NCBI GenBank assembly: GCA_964590005.1
Contig: CAZPVJ010000013.1
Coordinates: 1 to 64,000 of the forward strand
DNA length: 64,000 nt
Direction of reading: 5' to 3'
Origin: CALJFL01 sp964590005
Lineage (GTDB): Bacteria; Pseudomonadota; Gammaproteobacteria; Pseudomonadales; Halieaceae
Shown here: in pieces, positions 25,558-35,288 of the stretch
Layout: every line of letters starts with the position of its first letter
Position numbering within the stretch: the stretch's first letter is position 1
The notes under the pieces: generated by a model
What the model was told of the DNA's origin: nothing
Database searches by the model: none
The model's input: only the letters and a program-made list of their open reading frames with translations
Program-made: the position numbers and the translations under genes

Positions 25558-26659
25558 GAGCTAGCCTCCATTGCCTATAGCGTGTGCGCAGGCGACCGCC
25601 GAACAACATAGCCAGCGCCAGCGCCAGGAAGGCGCTGTGCACCGCCCAAAAGCCAACAAACGGGCCACCAGTGCCCTCCTCAACAGCCGTTCGAGCGTTG
25701 GCCAGCAGCATGAGATAAGCGAGATAAATCAGGAAGGCCGGTGCCATTTTCACATAACGGCCACGGCGATGATCGGTGCGGCTGAGACACATGGCAATGA
25801 TCGCTACGATGGGCACCATAAAGGGTAACGAGAGTCGCCACTTCAAGGCCGCGATATCCTCGGCCCGGTCCGACTGCAATAATGTCAGGGTGGATCTGCC
25901 GTCGACCGGGGATGCGGTCCTGATACCGCCTTCAGGTTCCGGGATCAGTTCGCCGAAACGGTCGAAGCTGACCACCTCGTAGTCCAGTCGGCCCGGCATT
26001 CCGGTATAGCGAAAGCCATCGCGCAATTCCATGTAGCGAGCGCCGGTGTCAGGATCGATCCGCATCTCACCCTCCTGCGCCACCGTGATCACCATGCGCG
26101 GGTTGCGATCACCGTCGCGCGCGCGCTGGGTCAGGAACACCGAGGTCATCACACCGGTTTCTGCGGAGATACTCTCCGCATAACTGACGATATCGCTGCC
26201 TCGCCTGGTCTGGAATCGGCCCGCCACCAGCGATTGCAGCCCCTGTGAAGAGCTTGGGTCATCCAGCAAGGCCTCCGAGCGCTGGGCGCCCAACGGGGTG
26301 ATAAGCAGGCTGAGCGAGCCGACGATTACCATCACCACCGTAGCGGGCACCAGGGTGTACAGGGCGAGGCGGCTCGGGCTGACACCACAGGCCGATAGAA
26401 TCACCATCTCGCTTTCGACATACAGTCGGCCGTAGGACATCAAAATCCCGATAAAAAGGCCCAATGGGATAATCAGTTCGAGAAAGCCGGGCATTCTGTA
26501 AAGCATCACAGGCAACAGGATGTCAGCGGCGATATCGCCTACTGCAGCTTCGGCAAGATACTTTACGAAGCGACCGCTGATGATAATTACCAGGAGCACA
26601 AAGCTGACCGCCACCATGTGCGTCAAAATTTCGCGATTGAGATAGCGAAGGATCTTCAT
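25544..26659 (-). CDS. lptF: LPS export ABC transporter permease LptF
   Basis: LptF is the second permease of the LptB2FG lipopolysaccharide exporter. The 371-residue product starts MKILRYLNREILTHMVAVSF, has the cytoplasmic-loop segment GRLYVESEMVILSACGVSP that contacts LptB, and the C-terminal RRGRYVKMAPAFLIYLAYLM. Start: ATG at 26659 gives the standard LptF N-terminus; the frame continues upstream to a GTG at 26692. lptF-lptG next to the divergent pepA-holC-valS is a conserved gammaproteobacterial arrangement. Confidence 0.95.
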   Translation of the reverse strand: MKILRYLNREILTHMVAVSFVLLVIIISGRFVKYLAEAAVGDIAADILLPVMLYRMPGFLELIIPLGLFIGILMSYGRLYVESEMVILSACGVSPSRLALYTLVPATVVMVIVGSLSLLITPLGAQRSEALLDDPSSSQGLQSLVAGRFQTRRGSDIVSYAESISAETGVMTSVFLTQRARDGDRNPRMVITVAQEGEMRIDPDTGARYMELRDGFRYTGMPGRLDYEVVSFDRFGELIPEPEGGIRTASPVDGRSTLTLLQSDRAEDIAALKWRLSLPFMVPIVAIIAMCLSRTDHRRGRYVKMAPAFLIYLAYLMLLANARTAVEEGTGGPFVGFWAVHSAFLALALAMLFGGRLRTRYRQWRLAREPA

Positions 26660-26758
26660 ACGGAAGCCGGCATAGCGCGTGTTTTTAGTCACTTCGTGGT
26701 TTAGTTCGGACGCCCGACATCATACACTAGCGTGCTGGAAGACAGCGAAGGAAATCCC

Positions 26759-28252
26759 ATGAGCAAGATCAACTTTACCGCCCGCACTATCGAAGACCCT
26801 GCCGCCACAGCAACCCAATGTGCCGTGATTCCCGTGTTCGGCAAGGCCAGGCTCTCCGGTGCGGCGCAAAAGCTGGACCGCGCGGCTGGCGGCATCATTC
26901 GCCAGGCACTGGAACTGGAGGATTTCTCAGGGAAAAAGGGTGAAACCCTGTTGCTGCCCGCCAGCGGCAAAGCCAAGAGGATTCTCCTGGTGGGCTGCGG
27001 CGAGAGCAAGGAGGCCGACAAGGCGGTTGCCCTGCAGTTTTGCCAGCGAACGGCCAGGGCCCTGACCGGCAGCCAGGCCACCGATGCAACGATCTACCTC
27101 GGTAATTTCAAGGCCAAGGCGACCAGCAGTGAGTGGTTGCTGGCCTACCTGGCGCGAAATATCGTCGCTGCAAGCTACCGTTACACAGAGACACTATCGA
27201 AACCTGCGGCGGCCAGTAAACTGCGCAGGGTCGTGGTCGACGCGGGCAATAAAGTCAAAACCCGGGCCGCATCCGCCGCCCTGCAAGCGGGCAAACACAC
27301 TGGCGGTGGCGTAAATACCGCCCGTAATCTCGCCAACCTGCCGGGCAATATCTGTACACCAAACTATCTGGCCTCGGAGGCCCGCAAGCTCGCCCGGGGG
27401 AAGAAAAAACTCAATACCCGAGTACTCGACGAAAAGAAAATGCGGGAGCTGGGAATGGGCTCACTGCTGTCCGTGTCTGCAGGAAGCGACGAGCCTGCGC
27501 GACTGATAGTAATGGAATACAAGGGAGGCAAGGCTAAAGAGCAACCCTACGTACTGGTCGGCAAGGGGATTACCTTCGACACCGGCGGTATTTCGCTAAA
27601 GCCCGGCGCAAAGATGGATGAAATGAAGTTCGATATGGGCGGCGCCGCCAGTGTCTTTGGCACCGTCCAGGCAGTCGTGGATATGGGGCTACCGATCAAC
27701 CTGGTAGCCATCGTGGCGGCTGCCGAGAACATGCCCAGTGGCGGCGCGACCAAACCCGGTGACGTTGTTACCAGCATGTCTGGCAAGACCATCGAAGTAT
27801 TGAATACCGATGCAGAGGGCCGACTGGTGCTGTGTGACGCACTCACCTACGCTGAACGCTACAAGCCGAAGGCGGTCATCGATATCGCCACGCTTACCGG
27901 CGCCTGCGTAGTCGCGCTTGGCGCCCACGCCTCGGGCCTTTATGCCAACAAAGATAGCCTGGCAGACCAGTTGCTATCCGCCGGTATCACCAGTCACGAC
28001 CGCGCCTGGCGGATGCCGCTGTGGGATGACTACCAAAAACAGCTGAACAGCAATTTCGCCGACGTGGCCAACATCGGGGGCCCGGGTGGTGGCAGCATCA
28101 CAGCTGCCTGCTTCCTTGCGCGGTTCGCTGAAAAGTTTGACTGGGCACACCTGGACATCGCTGGCTCCGCCTGGGACAGCGCACCCAAGGGTGCCACCGG
28201 CAGACCTGTGGCGCTGCTCACGCAGTACCTGCAGGACAGGGCGGGTAAATAA
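26759..28252 (+). CDS. pepA: Leucyl aminopeptidase (M17 family)
   Basis: PepA is a cytosolic dizinc/manganese aminopeptidase that in some species also binds DNA in site-specific recombination and carAB control. The 497-residue product has the family signature NTDAEGRLVL (349-358), the metal-binding GKGITFDTGGISLKPG, the DMGGAASVFGT segment and the closing PGGGSITAACFLARF. Start: ATG at 26759 is preceded by AAGGAAA; the frame extends nine codons further. Length is normal. It is divergent from lptF with a 99-base shared promoter region, and holC follows after four bases. Confidence 0.95.
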   Translation: MSKINFTARTIEDPAATATQCAVIPVFGKARLSGAAQKLDRAAGGIIRQALELEDFSGKKGETLLLPASGKAKRILLVGCGESKEADKAVALQFCQRTARALTGSQATDATIYLGNFKAKATSSEWLLAYLARNIVAASYRYTETLSKPAAASKLRRVVVDAGNKVKTRAASAALQAGKHTGGGVNTARNLANLPGNICTPNYLASEARKLARGKKKLNTRVLDEKKMRELGMGSLLSVSAGSDEPARLIVMEYKGGKAKEQPYVLVGKGITFDTGGISLKPGAKMDEMKFDMGGAASVFGTVQAVVDMGLPINLVAIVAAAENMPSGGATKPGDVVTSMSGKTIEVLNTDAEGRLVLCDALTYAERYKPKAVIDIATLTGACVVALGAHASGLYANKDSLADQLLSAGITSHDRAWRMPLWDDYQKQLNSNFADVANIGGPGGGSITAACFLARFAEKFDWAHLDIAGSAWDSAPKGATGRPVALLTQYLQDRAGK

Positions 28253-28256
28253 GCCG

Positions 28257-28676
28257 ATGACGCGTGTGGGTTTCTATGTGGTCCAGAGCGCGGAACCCGG
28301 ACAGCGCTTGCAGGTGGCAGCGAGGCTCGTAGATAAAGCTGCGCAGCACGGGCACCGGGTTTTTATCAACGCGGTGGACGAGGCGCAGGCCAGGCAACTC
28401 GACGAATTGCTGTGGAGCTACCGACCGGCCAGTTTTTTGCCCCACGGGCTGGCCGGAACCGAGCACGCCCAGGACATCGCAATCGGCTGGGGGCAGGAGC
28501 CTGGCGACCACAATGACATGCTGATCAACCTGCAGTTGCAGATACCGGAGTTCTTCAGTCGCTTCAACCGGGTTGCAGAGGTAGTGACCCAGGACCAGCA
28601 AAGCCTCGAGGTCCTTAGACAGTCCTGGAAGTTCTATCGGGAACGTGGCTACCAATTGGAAAAACACGACCTTTGA
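28257..28676 (+). CDS. holC: DNA polymerase III chi subunit
   Basis: HolC links the clamp loader to single-strand-binding protein in the replisome. The 139-residue product matches the family: VGFYVVQSAEPGQRLQVAAR at the start, the central LWSYRPASFLPHGLAG, and the late segment NRVAEVVTQDQQSLEVLRQS. It lies four bases after pepA and before valS, the usual gammaproteobacterial order. The frame is open much further upstream inside pepA, but the family N-terminus begins exactly at this ATG. Confidence 0.93.
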   Translation: MTRVGFYVVQSAEPGQRLQVAARLVDKAAQHGHRVFINAVDEAQARQLDELLWSYRPASFLPHGLAGTEHAQDIAIGWGQEPGDHNDMLINLQLQIPEFFSRFNRVAEVVTQDQQSLEVLRQSWKFYRERGYQLEKHDL

Positions 28677-28680
28677 GGCG

Positions 28681-28722
28681 TATAATCGCGCCCCTTTAAG
28701 CGCAGGACCGGGTGGCAACCCG
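28681..28722 (+). promoter_or_regulatory. Candidate valS promoter and leader hairpin
   Basis: A perfect TATAAT lies at 28681-28686, just after the holC stop, with TTGGAA (28656-28661) 19 bases upstream as a poor -35. Downstream, CGGGT (28709-28713) and ACCCG (28718-28722) can form a small stem 13 bases before the valS start. The hexamer is seen; promoter activity and any control by the stem are inferred. Confidence 0.3.
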
Positions 28723-28735
28723 CTAGCCAACTTTC

Positions 28736-31504
28736 ATGGAAAAAACATTCCAACCCGCCGATATAGAAACCCGCTGGTACGAGGAGTGGGAGCGTCAGGG
28801 CTATTTCTCCCCGCAGGGTGGCGACCAGGCCTATAGCATCATGATTCCGCCGCCCAATGTAACGGGCAGCCTGCACATGGGCCATGGCTTCCAGGAAGCC
28901 ATCATGGATGCGCTCATCCGCTATCACCGCATGGCCGGCTACAACACGCTATGGCAGGTTGGCACCGACCACGCCGGCATAGCGACCCAGATGGTGGTTG
29001 AGCGACAACTCGAAGCCCAGGGCACAGACCGCCACGCACTGGGCCGGGAAAAGTTTATCGACAAGGTCTGGGAGTGGAAGGAGGAGTCTGGCGGTACCAT
29101 CACCCGCCAGCTGCGTCGCCTGGGGTCATCGATGGATTGGTCGCGAGAGCGATTTACCATGGATCCCGGCCTGAGCGAAGCCGTGCAGGAAGTCTTCATT
29201 CGACTTTATCGCGAGGGCCTGCTGTACCGCGGCCAGCGATTGGTCAACTGGGATCCGGCACTGCATACAGCCATCTCCGACCTGGAAGTTGTATCGGAAG
29301 AGGAAAAGGGCCATCTCTGGCATTTTCGCTATCCATTGAGTAATGGTGAGGGCCACCTTACCGTCGCTACGACCCGTCCGGAAACCATGCTGGGCGACAG
29401 CGCAGTCGCGGTGCATCCCGAGGATGAGCGGTATGCGGCGCTGGTCGGTCAAACCGTTGACCTTCCGCTCACCGGCCGCAAGATACCGATCATTGCCGAT
29501 GATTACGTAGATCGGGAATTTGGTACCGGCTGCGTCAAGATCACACCGGCACATGATTTCAACGACTATGAAATGGGCCAGCGCCACAATCTGCAGTTAA
29601 TCAATATCCTTAATCATGACGCCGCGATTAATGACAATGCTCCCGAGCCCTACAGAGGCCTGGACCGGTTCGACGCGCGGAAAAAAGTCATCGCCGACCT
29701 TGAAGCACTGGGTCTGCTCGACAAAGTTGAAGACCACACCCTGAAAGTTCCCCGGGGCGATCGCTCTCACGTGATTATCGAGCCCTACCTCACGCCACAG
29801 TGGTACGTAGACGCCAAGACGCTAGCCAAGCCCGCTATTGAAGCGGTGGAGTCGGGGGCGATCAATTTTGTACCCAAACAATGGGAAAACACCTACTTTG
29901 CCTGGATGCGGGACATTCAGGACTGGTGCATCAGCCGCCAGCTTTGGTGGGGACATCGCATCCCTGCCTGGTATGACGACGAAGGCAATGTCTACGTTGG
30001 CGCTGACGAGGCGAGTGTCCGAGCAGAGCATGGACTGGATCCCGGATTAGCTTTACGCCAGGACGAGGATGTACTGGATACGTGGTTCTCCTCTGCGCTA
30101 TGGACCTTCTCAACACTGGGATGGCCGGAGGAAACGGAAGAGCTCGCAGTCTTCCACCCCAGCAGCGTGCTGGTCACGGGCTTCGACATCATCTTCTTCT
30201 GGGTTGCCCGGATGATCATGATGACTTTGCACTTTCGCAATGAGGTGCCCTTTCACACTGTCTACGTACATGGGCTCGTGCGAGACGTGGAAGGTCAAAA
30301 AATGTCAAAGTCCAAGGGTAACGTTCTGGACCCCATCGATTTGATCGACGGCATAGAGCTGGAGCCGCTGATTGAAAAGCGCACCGCGGGAATGATGCAG
30401 CCGCAGTTGGCCAAACGAATTGAAAAATCCACCCGCAAGCAGTTTCCAGAGGGCATAGAGCCCTATGGCACTGATGCCCTGCGCTTCACCTACTACTCGC
30501 TGGCCTCAACTGGCCGAGACATCAAGTTTGATATCGGGCGCATCGAGGGTTTTCGCAACTTCTGCAACAAAATCTGGAACGCGGCCCGTTATGTGCTGAT
30601 GAACTGCGAGGAACAAGACTGCGGCCAGGAAGATAGCGAGCAGGTAGAGCTCAGCCTCGCCGACCGCTGGATAATCAGTCGATTACAGGAAACCGAGCAA
30701 GCGGTGGGCAGCGCCGTTGCTCAATACCGCTTTGACCTGGCGTCGCAGGCGCTCTACGAATTCATATGGAACGAATACTGCGACTGGTACCTGGAGTTAT
30801 CAAAACCGGTGCTGTGGGATGATCACGCCAGTGCCGAGGCCAAGCGCGGAACGCGGCGCACCCTAATCCGCGTACTGGAAGAATGCCTGCGCCTGCTGCA
30901 CCCCTTTATGCCCTTCATCACCGAAGAGATCTGGCAGACAGTGGCACCTCTAGCCGCCGTCAGCGGACCCACCATAATGCTCCAACCCTACCCGGAGCCG
31001 GATGAGTCGGTCATAGACAAAATCGCGAACGCGGATATAGAATGGCTAAAGGGAGTTATTGTCGGTGTTCGTAACATCCGCGGTGAGATGAATATACCGC
31101 CCGGCAAAGCACTGTCAGTGCTCCTCAAGAACGGTGACGAGACAGATAAATCCAGATTGGAACAAAATGCACCGTTCCTGGTAAAACTGGCCAAGCTGGC
31201 TGACATCACGTGGTTGTCCGAAGGTGAGGAAGCCCCGGTAGCAGCAACAGCCCTTGTTGGAAAGCTTGAAATCCTGGTGCCCATGGCGGGACTTATCGAC
31301 CAGGACGCAGAGCTGGCACGATTGGCCAAGGAAATTGCGAAGCTGCAGCAGGACCTGTCCCGCATAGAGGGCAAACTATCTAATGCATCCTTCGTAGACA
31401 AGGCGCCGGCAGAGGTCGTCGCCAAGGAGCGCGACAAACTGGACGCGCAGAAAGACGCGTTATCCAAACTGCAGGAGCAGGAACAACGCATCCGGCAAAT
31501 GTGA
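28736..31504 (+). CDS. valS: Valyl-tRNA synthetase
   Basis: ValS charges tRNA-Val with valine. The 922-residue product is a class I synthetase with the HIGH motif as HMGH (47-50, in PPPNVTGSLHMGHGF), the editing domain with TTRPETMLGDSAVAVHP, the KMSKS motif (522-526, in GQKMSKSKGNVLDP), the anticodon-binding helical domain and a C-terminal coiled coil (LARLAKEIAKLQQDLSRIEG). It is slightly shorter than the E. coli enzyme but complete. The ribosome site is weak. Upstream is holC, downstream a cold-shock gene. Confidence 0.97.
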   Translation: MEKTFQPADIETRWYEEWERQGYFSPQGGDQAYSIMIPPPNVTGSLHMGHGFQEAIMDALIRYHRMAGYNTLWQVGTDHAGIATQMVVERQLEAQGTDRHALGREKFIDKVWEWKEESGGTITRQLRRLGSSMDWSRERFTMDPGLSEAVQEVFIRLYREGLLYRGQRLVNWDPALHTAISDLEVVSEEEKGHLWHFRYPLSNGEGHLTVATTRPETMLGDSAVAVHPEDERYAALVGQTVDLPLTGRKIPIIADDYVDREFGTGCVKITPAHDFNDYEMGQRHNLQLINILNHDAAINDNAPEPYRGLDRFDARKKVIADLEALGLLDKVEDHTLKVPRGDRSHVIIEPYLTPQWYVDAKTLAKPAIEAVESGAINFVPKQWENTYFAWMRDIQDWCISRQLWWGHRIPAWYDDEGNVYVGADEASVRAEHGLDPGLALRQDEDVLDTWFSSALWTFSTLGWPEETEELAVFHPSSVLVTGFDIIFFWVARMIMMTLHFRNEVPFHTVYVHGLVRDVEGQKMSKSKGNVLDPIDLIDGIELEPLIEKRTAGMMQPQLAKRIEKSTRKQFPEGIEPYGTDALRFTYYSLASTGRDIKFDIGRIEGFRNFCNKIWNAARYVLMNCEEQDCGQEDSEQVELSLADRWIISRLQETEQAVGSAVAQYRFDLASQALYEFIWNEYCDWYLELSKPVLWDDHASAEAKRGTRRTLIRVLEECLRLLHPFMPFITEEIWQTVAPLAAVSGPTIMLQPYPEPDESVIDKIANADIEWLKGVIVGVRNIRGEMNIPPGKALSVLLKNGDETDKSRLEQNAPFLVKLAKLADITWLSEGEEAPVAATALVGKLEILVPMAGLIDQDAELARLAKEIAKLQQDLSRIEGKLSNASFVDKAPAEVVAKERDKLDAQKDALSKLQEQEQRIRQM

Positions 31505-31528
31505 AGCGCCCATAACATCGGTTTCCGC

Positions 31529-31554
31529 CTTCCCGGCGTTGGCACGTCGGGAAG
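31529..31554 (+). terminator. Hairpin after valS without T run
   Basis: CTTCCCG (31529-31535) and CGGGAAG (31548-31554) form a 7-bp stem around a 12-base loop, 25 bases after the valS stop. It is followed by CATAATAAAAAG and not by T residues, so it is a poor intrinsic terminator. It may instead protect the valS 3' end. Confidence 0.3.
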
Positions 31555-31592
31555 CATAATAAAAAGCCAAGAGCAAAACCGAGGAAAGTGGT

Positions 31593-31805
31593 ATGAGTGA
31601 ACGTGTTAGCGGCACGGTGAAGTGGTTCAACAACGCCAAGGGATTTGGCTTTATTACCCGCGAGGAAAGTGACGACGATGTATTCGTCCACTTTCGGTCT
31701 ATCGAGGGAGAAGGATACCGAACTCTCAATGAAGGCCAGGCTGTTGAATTCAAGCTGGTCGAAGGCCCCAAGGGTCTGCAGGCCGAAGAAGTGTCCAAAA
31801 TCTAA
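31593..31805 (+). CDS. Cold-shock domain protein (CspA family)
   Basis: The 70-residue product is a stand-alone cold-shock domain that binds single-stranded RNA and DNA and melts secondary structure: GTVKWFNNAKGFGFITREE with RNP1 KGFGFI (16-21) and RNP2 VFVHF (30-34), ending EGPKGLQAEEVSKI. It has a good ribosome site (GAGGAAAG). It could be any of the CspA-E paralogues, so no specific symbol is given. A second, membrane-anchored cold-shock-domain gene follows 182 bases downstream. Confidence 0.95.
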   Translation: MSERVSGTVKWFNNAKGFGFITREESDDDVFVHFRSIEGEGYRTLNEGQAVEFKLVEGPKGLQAEEVSKI

Positions 31806-31987
31806 ATACAGCCCCTGGCCTGCCTATACCGCGACGCCAGGAGTGCGCAGACTGTGACCCGTCCCGCCGATGCCCCCGCATTGGCAGGGCAGAATAATTT
31901 TTGTATTGGCCGCCCTATCCGCGTCATCGGTGCTAGAATTGCGCGCCGGCGTCATGGCCAATGCCAACAACTTTAACGAGGAATTAC

Positions 31988-32458
31988 ATGACCGTTCTTG
32001 GAAAAATCGTCACCAGCCTTCTTGTCGCTGCAGTGGCCTCCAGTATTACCACTTATCTCCAGGGCGATGCACTGCCCGATATGCTATTAATTGCCGCCTT
32101 CACGGTCGCCACCCTGATCACCGCTTTTCTGACCACCATCAGTCGCCCCGTCAACCTCTCTGCACCGGGCGCAACTGAACGTTCTGATGCAGCGGCAAAG
32201 GCTGGCAAGCCCGCATCCAAAGCCAAGCCCAAGAGCAAGCAGCCTGCCGGGAACCGGGAGGAAGGCCAGGTTAAATGGTTCAACTCCTCCAAGGGATTTG
32301 GCTTCATCACCAAAGACGATGGCGAGGAGATCTTCGTTCACTTCCGCTCAATCCTTGGCGAAGGCCGCCGCGGCCTGCGCGACGGGCAACGGGTCTCTTT
32401 CCGGGTCGCCGATAGCGATAAGGGGCCTCAGGCCGAAGAGGTTGAGGGACTGGACTAG
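31988..32458 (+). CDS. Membrane-anchored cold-shock domain protein
   Basis: The 156-residue product has two hydrophobic helices at the N-terminus (about 4-24 and 31-51), a Lys/Ala/Pro-rich linker (56-90, AAKAGKPASKAKPKSKQ) and a complete C-terminal cold-shock domain (92-154) with RNP1 KGFGFI (102-107) and RNP2 IFVHF (115-119). A nucleic-acid-binding domain tethered to the inner membrane is unusual; the domain should face the cytoplasm with both termini inside. Start: ATG at 31988 has GAGGAA at ideal spacing; the frame runs nine codons further. It follows a normal csp gene and converges on the tetR gene. The role is unknown. Confidence 0.87.
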   Translation: MTVLGKIVTSLLVAAVASSITTYLQGDALPDMLLIAAFTVATLITAFLTTISRPVNLSAPGATERSDAAAKAGKPASKAKPKSKQPAGNREEGQVKWFNSSKGFGFITKDDGEEIFVHFRSILGEGRRGLRDGQRVSFRVADSDKGPQAEEVEGLD

Positions 32459-32464
32459 CGCCAG

Positions 32465-33109
32465 TCAGGGCCCAGCCAGGATATCGCGCCAGTATAAGCC
32501 GATCATATGAGCCCCCTGGCGCAGGGTGTTCTCGGGTGACAAGGTAGTGTCCTCCAGGGCCATTTCGACCACCGCATAGCCCATATCCACGGTGAGCCTG
32601 GCCTGCATCAGCAACACGTCATCTACAGGACGATTTATCAGGTCACCAATCACCTGGGCAAATTGCGCAGAAACCAGCCGGTGTGACTCGAGGCGCAACT
32701 CCTGGAGAGGCGCAACGGCGCGCAGGGACTGGATTATCTCGGCTCCACCCGTCTGCTGTAAGGTCACATCGTAAGTGTGCTTAAGCACCTGGTAGACATC
32801 GTCCAGCAAGGTCTGGGGGTGAAGATGTTCATCATTCCGCTCGAACCACTGCTGGAAAACCTCATTCTGGGCGTCCATCAGAACCGCACCCAGGGCGTGT
32901 AAAACAGCATACTTGTTGGGAAAATAACGGTACAACGCGGGCACGGTTATCCCCGCGCGCTCGGCGATAAGATTGGTAGATATGCGCTCTACCCCGACCT
33001 CGACGAGCAGTTCGGCGGCAGCATTTAAAATGCTCTCGTAGGTGCGCTTGGCGCGTGCCTGCCGGGGTTTGTTCTTTTCCAGCAGCTCGACGTGCGGCCT
33101 TTCGTTCAT
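32465..33109 (-). CDS. TetR-family transcriptional regulator
   Basis: The 214-residue product has the N-terminal TetR helix-turn-helix (ILNAAAELLVEVGVERISTN, then LIAERAGITVPALYRYFPNK at 47-66) and an all-helical C-terminal ligand domain. Start: the frame is open to 33199, but ATG at 33109 has AGG-rich sequence upstream and gives a usual arm of about 20 residues before the HTH. It is divergent from the DUF3604 gene (start 33270), so that gene is the most likely target besides itself. Ligand unknown. Confidence 0.88.
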   Translation of the reverse strand: MNERPHVELLEKNKPRQARAKRTYESILNAAAELLVEVGVERISTNLIAERAGITVPALYRYFPNKYAVLHALGAVLMDAQNEVFQQWFERNDEHLHPQTLLDDVYQVLKHTYDVTLQQTGGAEIIQSLRAVAPLQELRLESHRLVSAQFAQVIGDLINRPVDDVLLMQARLTVDMGYAVVEMALEDTTLSPENTLRQGAHMIGLYWRDILAGP

Positions 33110-33269
33110 TTCCCTACCTGCGGGCACTTTTTGTGCCGTCTTTATGTCTCGGCATCCTACCCCACCGCCATGGTCGGAGTCACGCCGGAAACTGTGCAAA
33201 AAAAAGCTGGCTTGGCGACTGATCAGTGCAGTGCGAAAATGTCCCTACCGTAAGCCAGAGCACAGCCCC

Positions 33270-35279
33270 ATGACCCAGCGCTACCGCCACTGCCTCGTGT
33301 TCCTGAGCACGCTGATCCTAGGTGCTGGCAGCGCCGTCGCAGAGCTGCCTTTCGAGCGAACAGAACAACGCGAGCCCTGCCTGCATTACACGGCGCTAAA
33401 ACAACCCTTGTTTGGCGACCTGCACGTACACACCAGTTATTCTTTCGACAGCTACCTGTCCAGCCAGCGCAATGATCCCGCTGCGGCCTATCGCTACGCC
33501 ATGGGCGAGCCGATCGTAATTTCTGATGCCGACGGTCAACAGGCGCTGACCGCCCAGATTCAGCGTCCTCTGGACTTCACCGCCGTTACCGACCACGCGG
33601 AATTTCTCGGGCCCATTAATCTGTGCACGCAGGATGCATCGAAGTTGGCTTATTGGTTTCCAGCCTGTATCGGCACACGCAGTGACTGGTTTGGCATCCA
33701 GTTGCTGGCAGCGGACTACTGGACAAGCCTTGGTGTCGTTGACGACAGCAACCAGAAATCTGAATCCTTCGCCTGCACTCTCGGTGATTGTGGTGCTGCG
33801 CACCGTGAAACCTGGCAGAAGATACAGAGCGCAGCCGAGCAATACTACGACCGCAGTGAAGCGTGCGCATTTACCACGTTCGTCGGCTACGAATACACCG
33901 ATGCTCCGAACTATTCCAACCTGCATCGGAACGTGATCTACCGCAACGACCAGGTAACCGAAACCGCAATTTCCACGTATGACACCGGCTCGCGTAATTA
34001 CCCCGATCTTTGGCGACGCCTGCGCGAGGAGTGCGTCGACAGCGACAGCGGCTGCGATGTGCTGTCGATACCACACAACCCCAACCTTAGTCGCGGCCTG
34101 ATGTTTCCGGACCCTGCCAATGAACAGCAGGCCAGGGACCGGCTTTTCTTCGAGCCACTGGTAGAGTTGATTCAGCACAAGGCCGCCAGCGAATGCCGGT
34201 ATGATCGACTGCTACAGCGCGGCGTCGCAACCGAGGACGAATTGTGCGACTTTGAACAGGCGCCATCGGATAACCTGGCCATGCTCGGCACGGTGTTCGG
34301 TGAGATGCGCTCGGATGTCGGACAACCGGTTTCGATAGAGCAATTCGGTCGACGCAATATGGTACGCAACGTTCTAAAGGATGGGTTGGCACTTGAGCGC
34401 GCTAATGGCATCAATCCATTCAAGTTGGGATTCATTGGCAGCACGGACACCCATAGCGCAACACCCGGCGGTGCCGAGGAGGACAATTACACTGGACACC
34501 TGGGCCGTCGCGACGCGGGTTATCGCAACTTACAGGACCACTTCTTCGACAACCCCGGTGGTCTCGCCGTTGTCTGGGCCGAAGAGAACTCACGGGACTC
34601 ATTGTTTGAAGCGATGCGCCGGCGCGAGACCTACGCAACCAGTGGTACCCGCCCCACCGTTCGTTTTTTCGTCGGGGAGTCGTTAAGCAGTGAGGCCTGC
34701 CATGATCCTGAGATGGTCGCAGGGGCCTACCGCAGTGCGGTACCCATGGGCGGAGAACTCACGGCACCGGCCAACTCTCCCGGGTTTTTGGTGAGCGCGA
34801 GCAAGGATAGCGGCAGTGTCGGACACCCGGGTACTGACCTGCAAAGACTTCAAATCATCAAGGGCTGGCTGGATAAAGAAGGCAATACCCACGAGAGGGT
34901 GTTCGATGTCGCGGGATCTGATGACACCGGGGCCTGGGTGGATGAAAACAGCTGTGCAACTACCGGTAGCGGATTCGCCAGGCTCTGCACCGTCTGGCGA
35001 GACCCGGACTACTCGCCTGACCAGACTGCCTTCTACTATGTCAGGGTGCTCGAGAATCCGAGCTGCCGCTGGAGCACACGCCAATGTATCGCTGCGGGCG
35101 TCAACCCTTTCAGCGAACAGTGCGCCGATCAGGCCGCTGCCATGACGGAGCAGGTGGAGGGCGCTATCGGTGATGTCTACGGGCGTTGCTGTCTGGACGC
35201 TGACAACGAACCGTTTTACTCTCCTGTTATTCAGGAACGGGCGTGGACCTCGCCCATCTGGCTAAACCCTGAAAGCTAA
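33270..35279 (+). CDS. Secreted DUF3604 family protein (PHP-like fold)
   Basis: The 669-residue product has a signal peptide (MTQRYRHCLVFLSTLILGAG, cleavage near AVA-E25) and a DUF3604 domain. This large exported family contains a PHP-type metal site, seen in PLFGDLHVHTSYSFDSYLSS and DFTAVTDHAEFLGPI, with further metal ligands in IPHNPNLSRG and FIGSTDTHSATPGGAEE. At least fourteen cysteines suggest disulfides in the periplasm. The reaction is not known; a phosphoesterase-like hydrolase is plausible. Start: ATG at 33270 with a weak ribosome site, chosen for the signal peptide. A methyltransferase gene follows after nine bases. Confidence 0.85.
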   Translation: MTQRYRHCLVFLSTLILGAGSAVAELPFERTEQREPCLHYTALKQPLFGDLHVHTSYSFDSYLSSQRNDPAAAYRYAMGEPIVISDADGQQALTAQIQRPLDFTAVTDHAEFLGPINLCTQDASKLAYWFPACIGTRSDWFGIQLLAADYWTSLGVVDDSNQKSESFACTLGDCGAAHRETWQKIQSAAEQYYDRSEACAFTTFVGYEYTDAPNYSNLHRNVIYRNDQVTETAISTYDTGSRNYPDLWRRLREECVDSDSGCDVLSIPHNPNLSRGLMFPDPANEQQARDRLFFEPLVELIQHKAASECRYDRLLQRGVATEDELCDFEQAPSDNLAMLGTVFGEMRSDVGQPVSIEQFGRRNMVRNVLKDGLALERANGINPFKLGFIGSTDTHSATPGGAEEDNYTGHLGRRDAGYRNLQDHFFDNPGGLAVVWAEENSRDSLFEAMRRRETYATSGTRPTVRFFVGESLSSEACHDPEMVAGAYRSAVPMGGELTAPANSPGFLVSASKDSGSVGHPGTDLQRLQIIKGWLDKEGNTHERVFDVAGSDDTGAWVDENSCATTGSGFARLCTVWRDPDYSPDQTAFYYVRVLENPSCRWSTRQCIAAGVNPFSEQCADQAAAMTEQVEGAIGDVYGRCCLDADNEPFYSPVIQERAWTSPIWLNPES

Positions 35280-35288
35280 GGATTCGAA

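Noticed and set aside
28709..28725. GGGTGGCAACCCGC before valS resembles the T-box antiterminator signature
   Set aside because: The leader is only ~50 bases, there is no specifier stem or terminator, and T-boxes do not occur in gammaproteobacterial valS. It is explained by a small chance hairpin.
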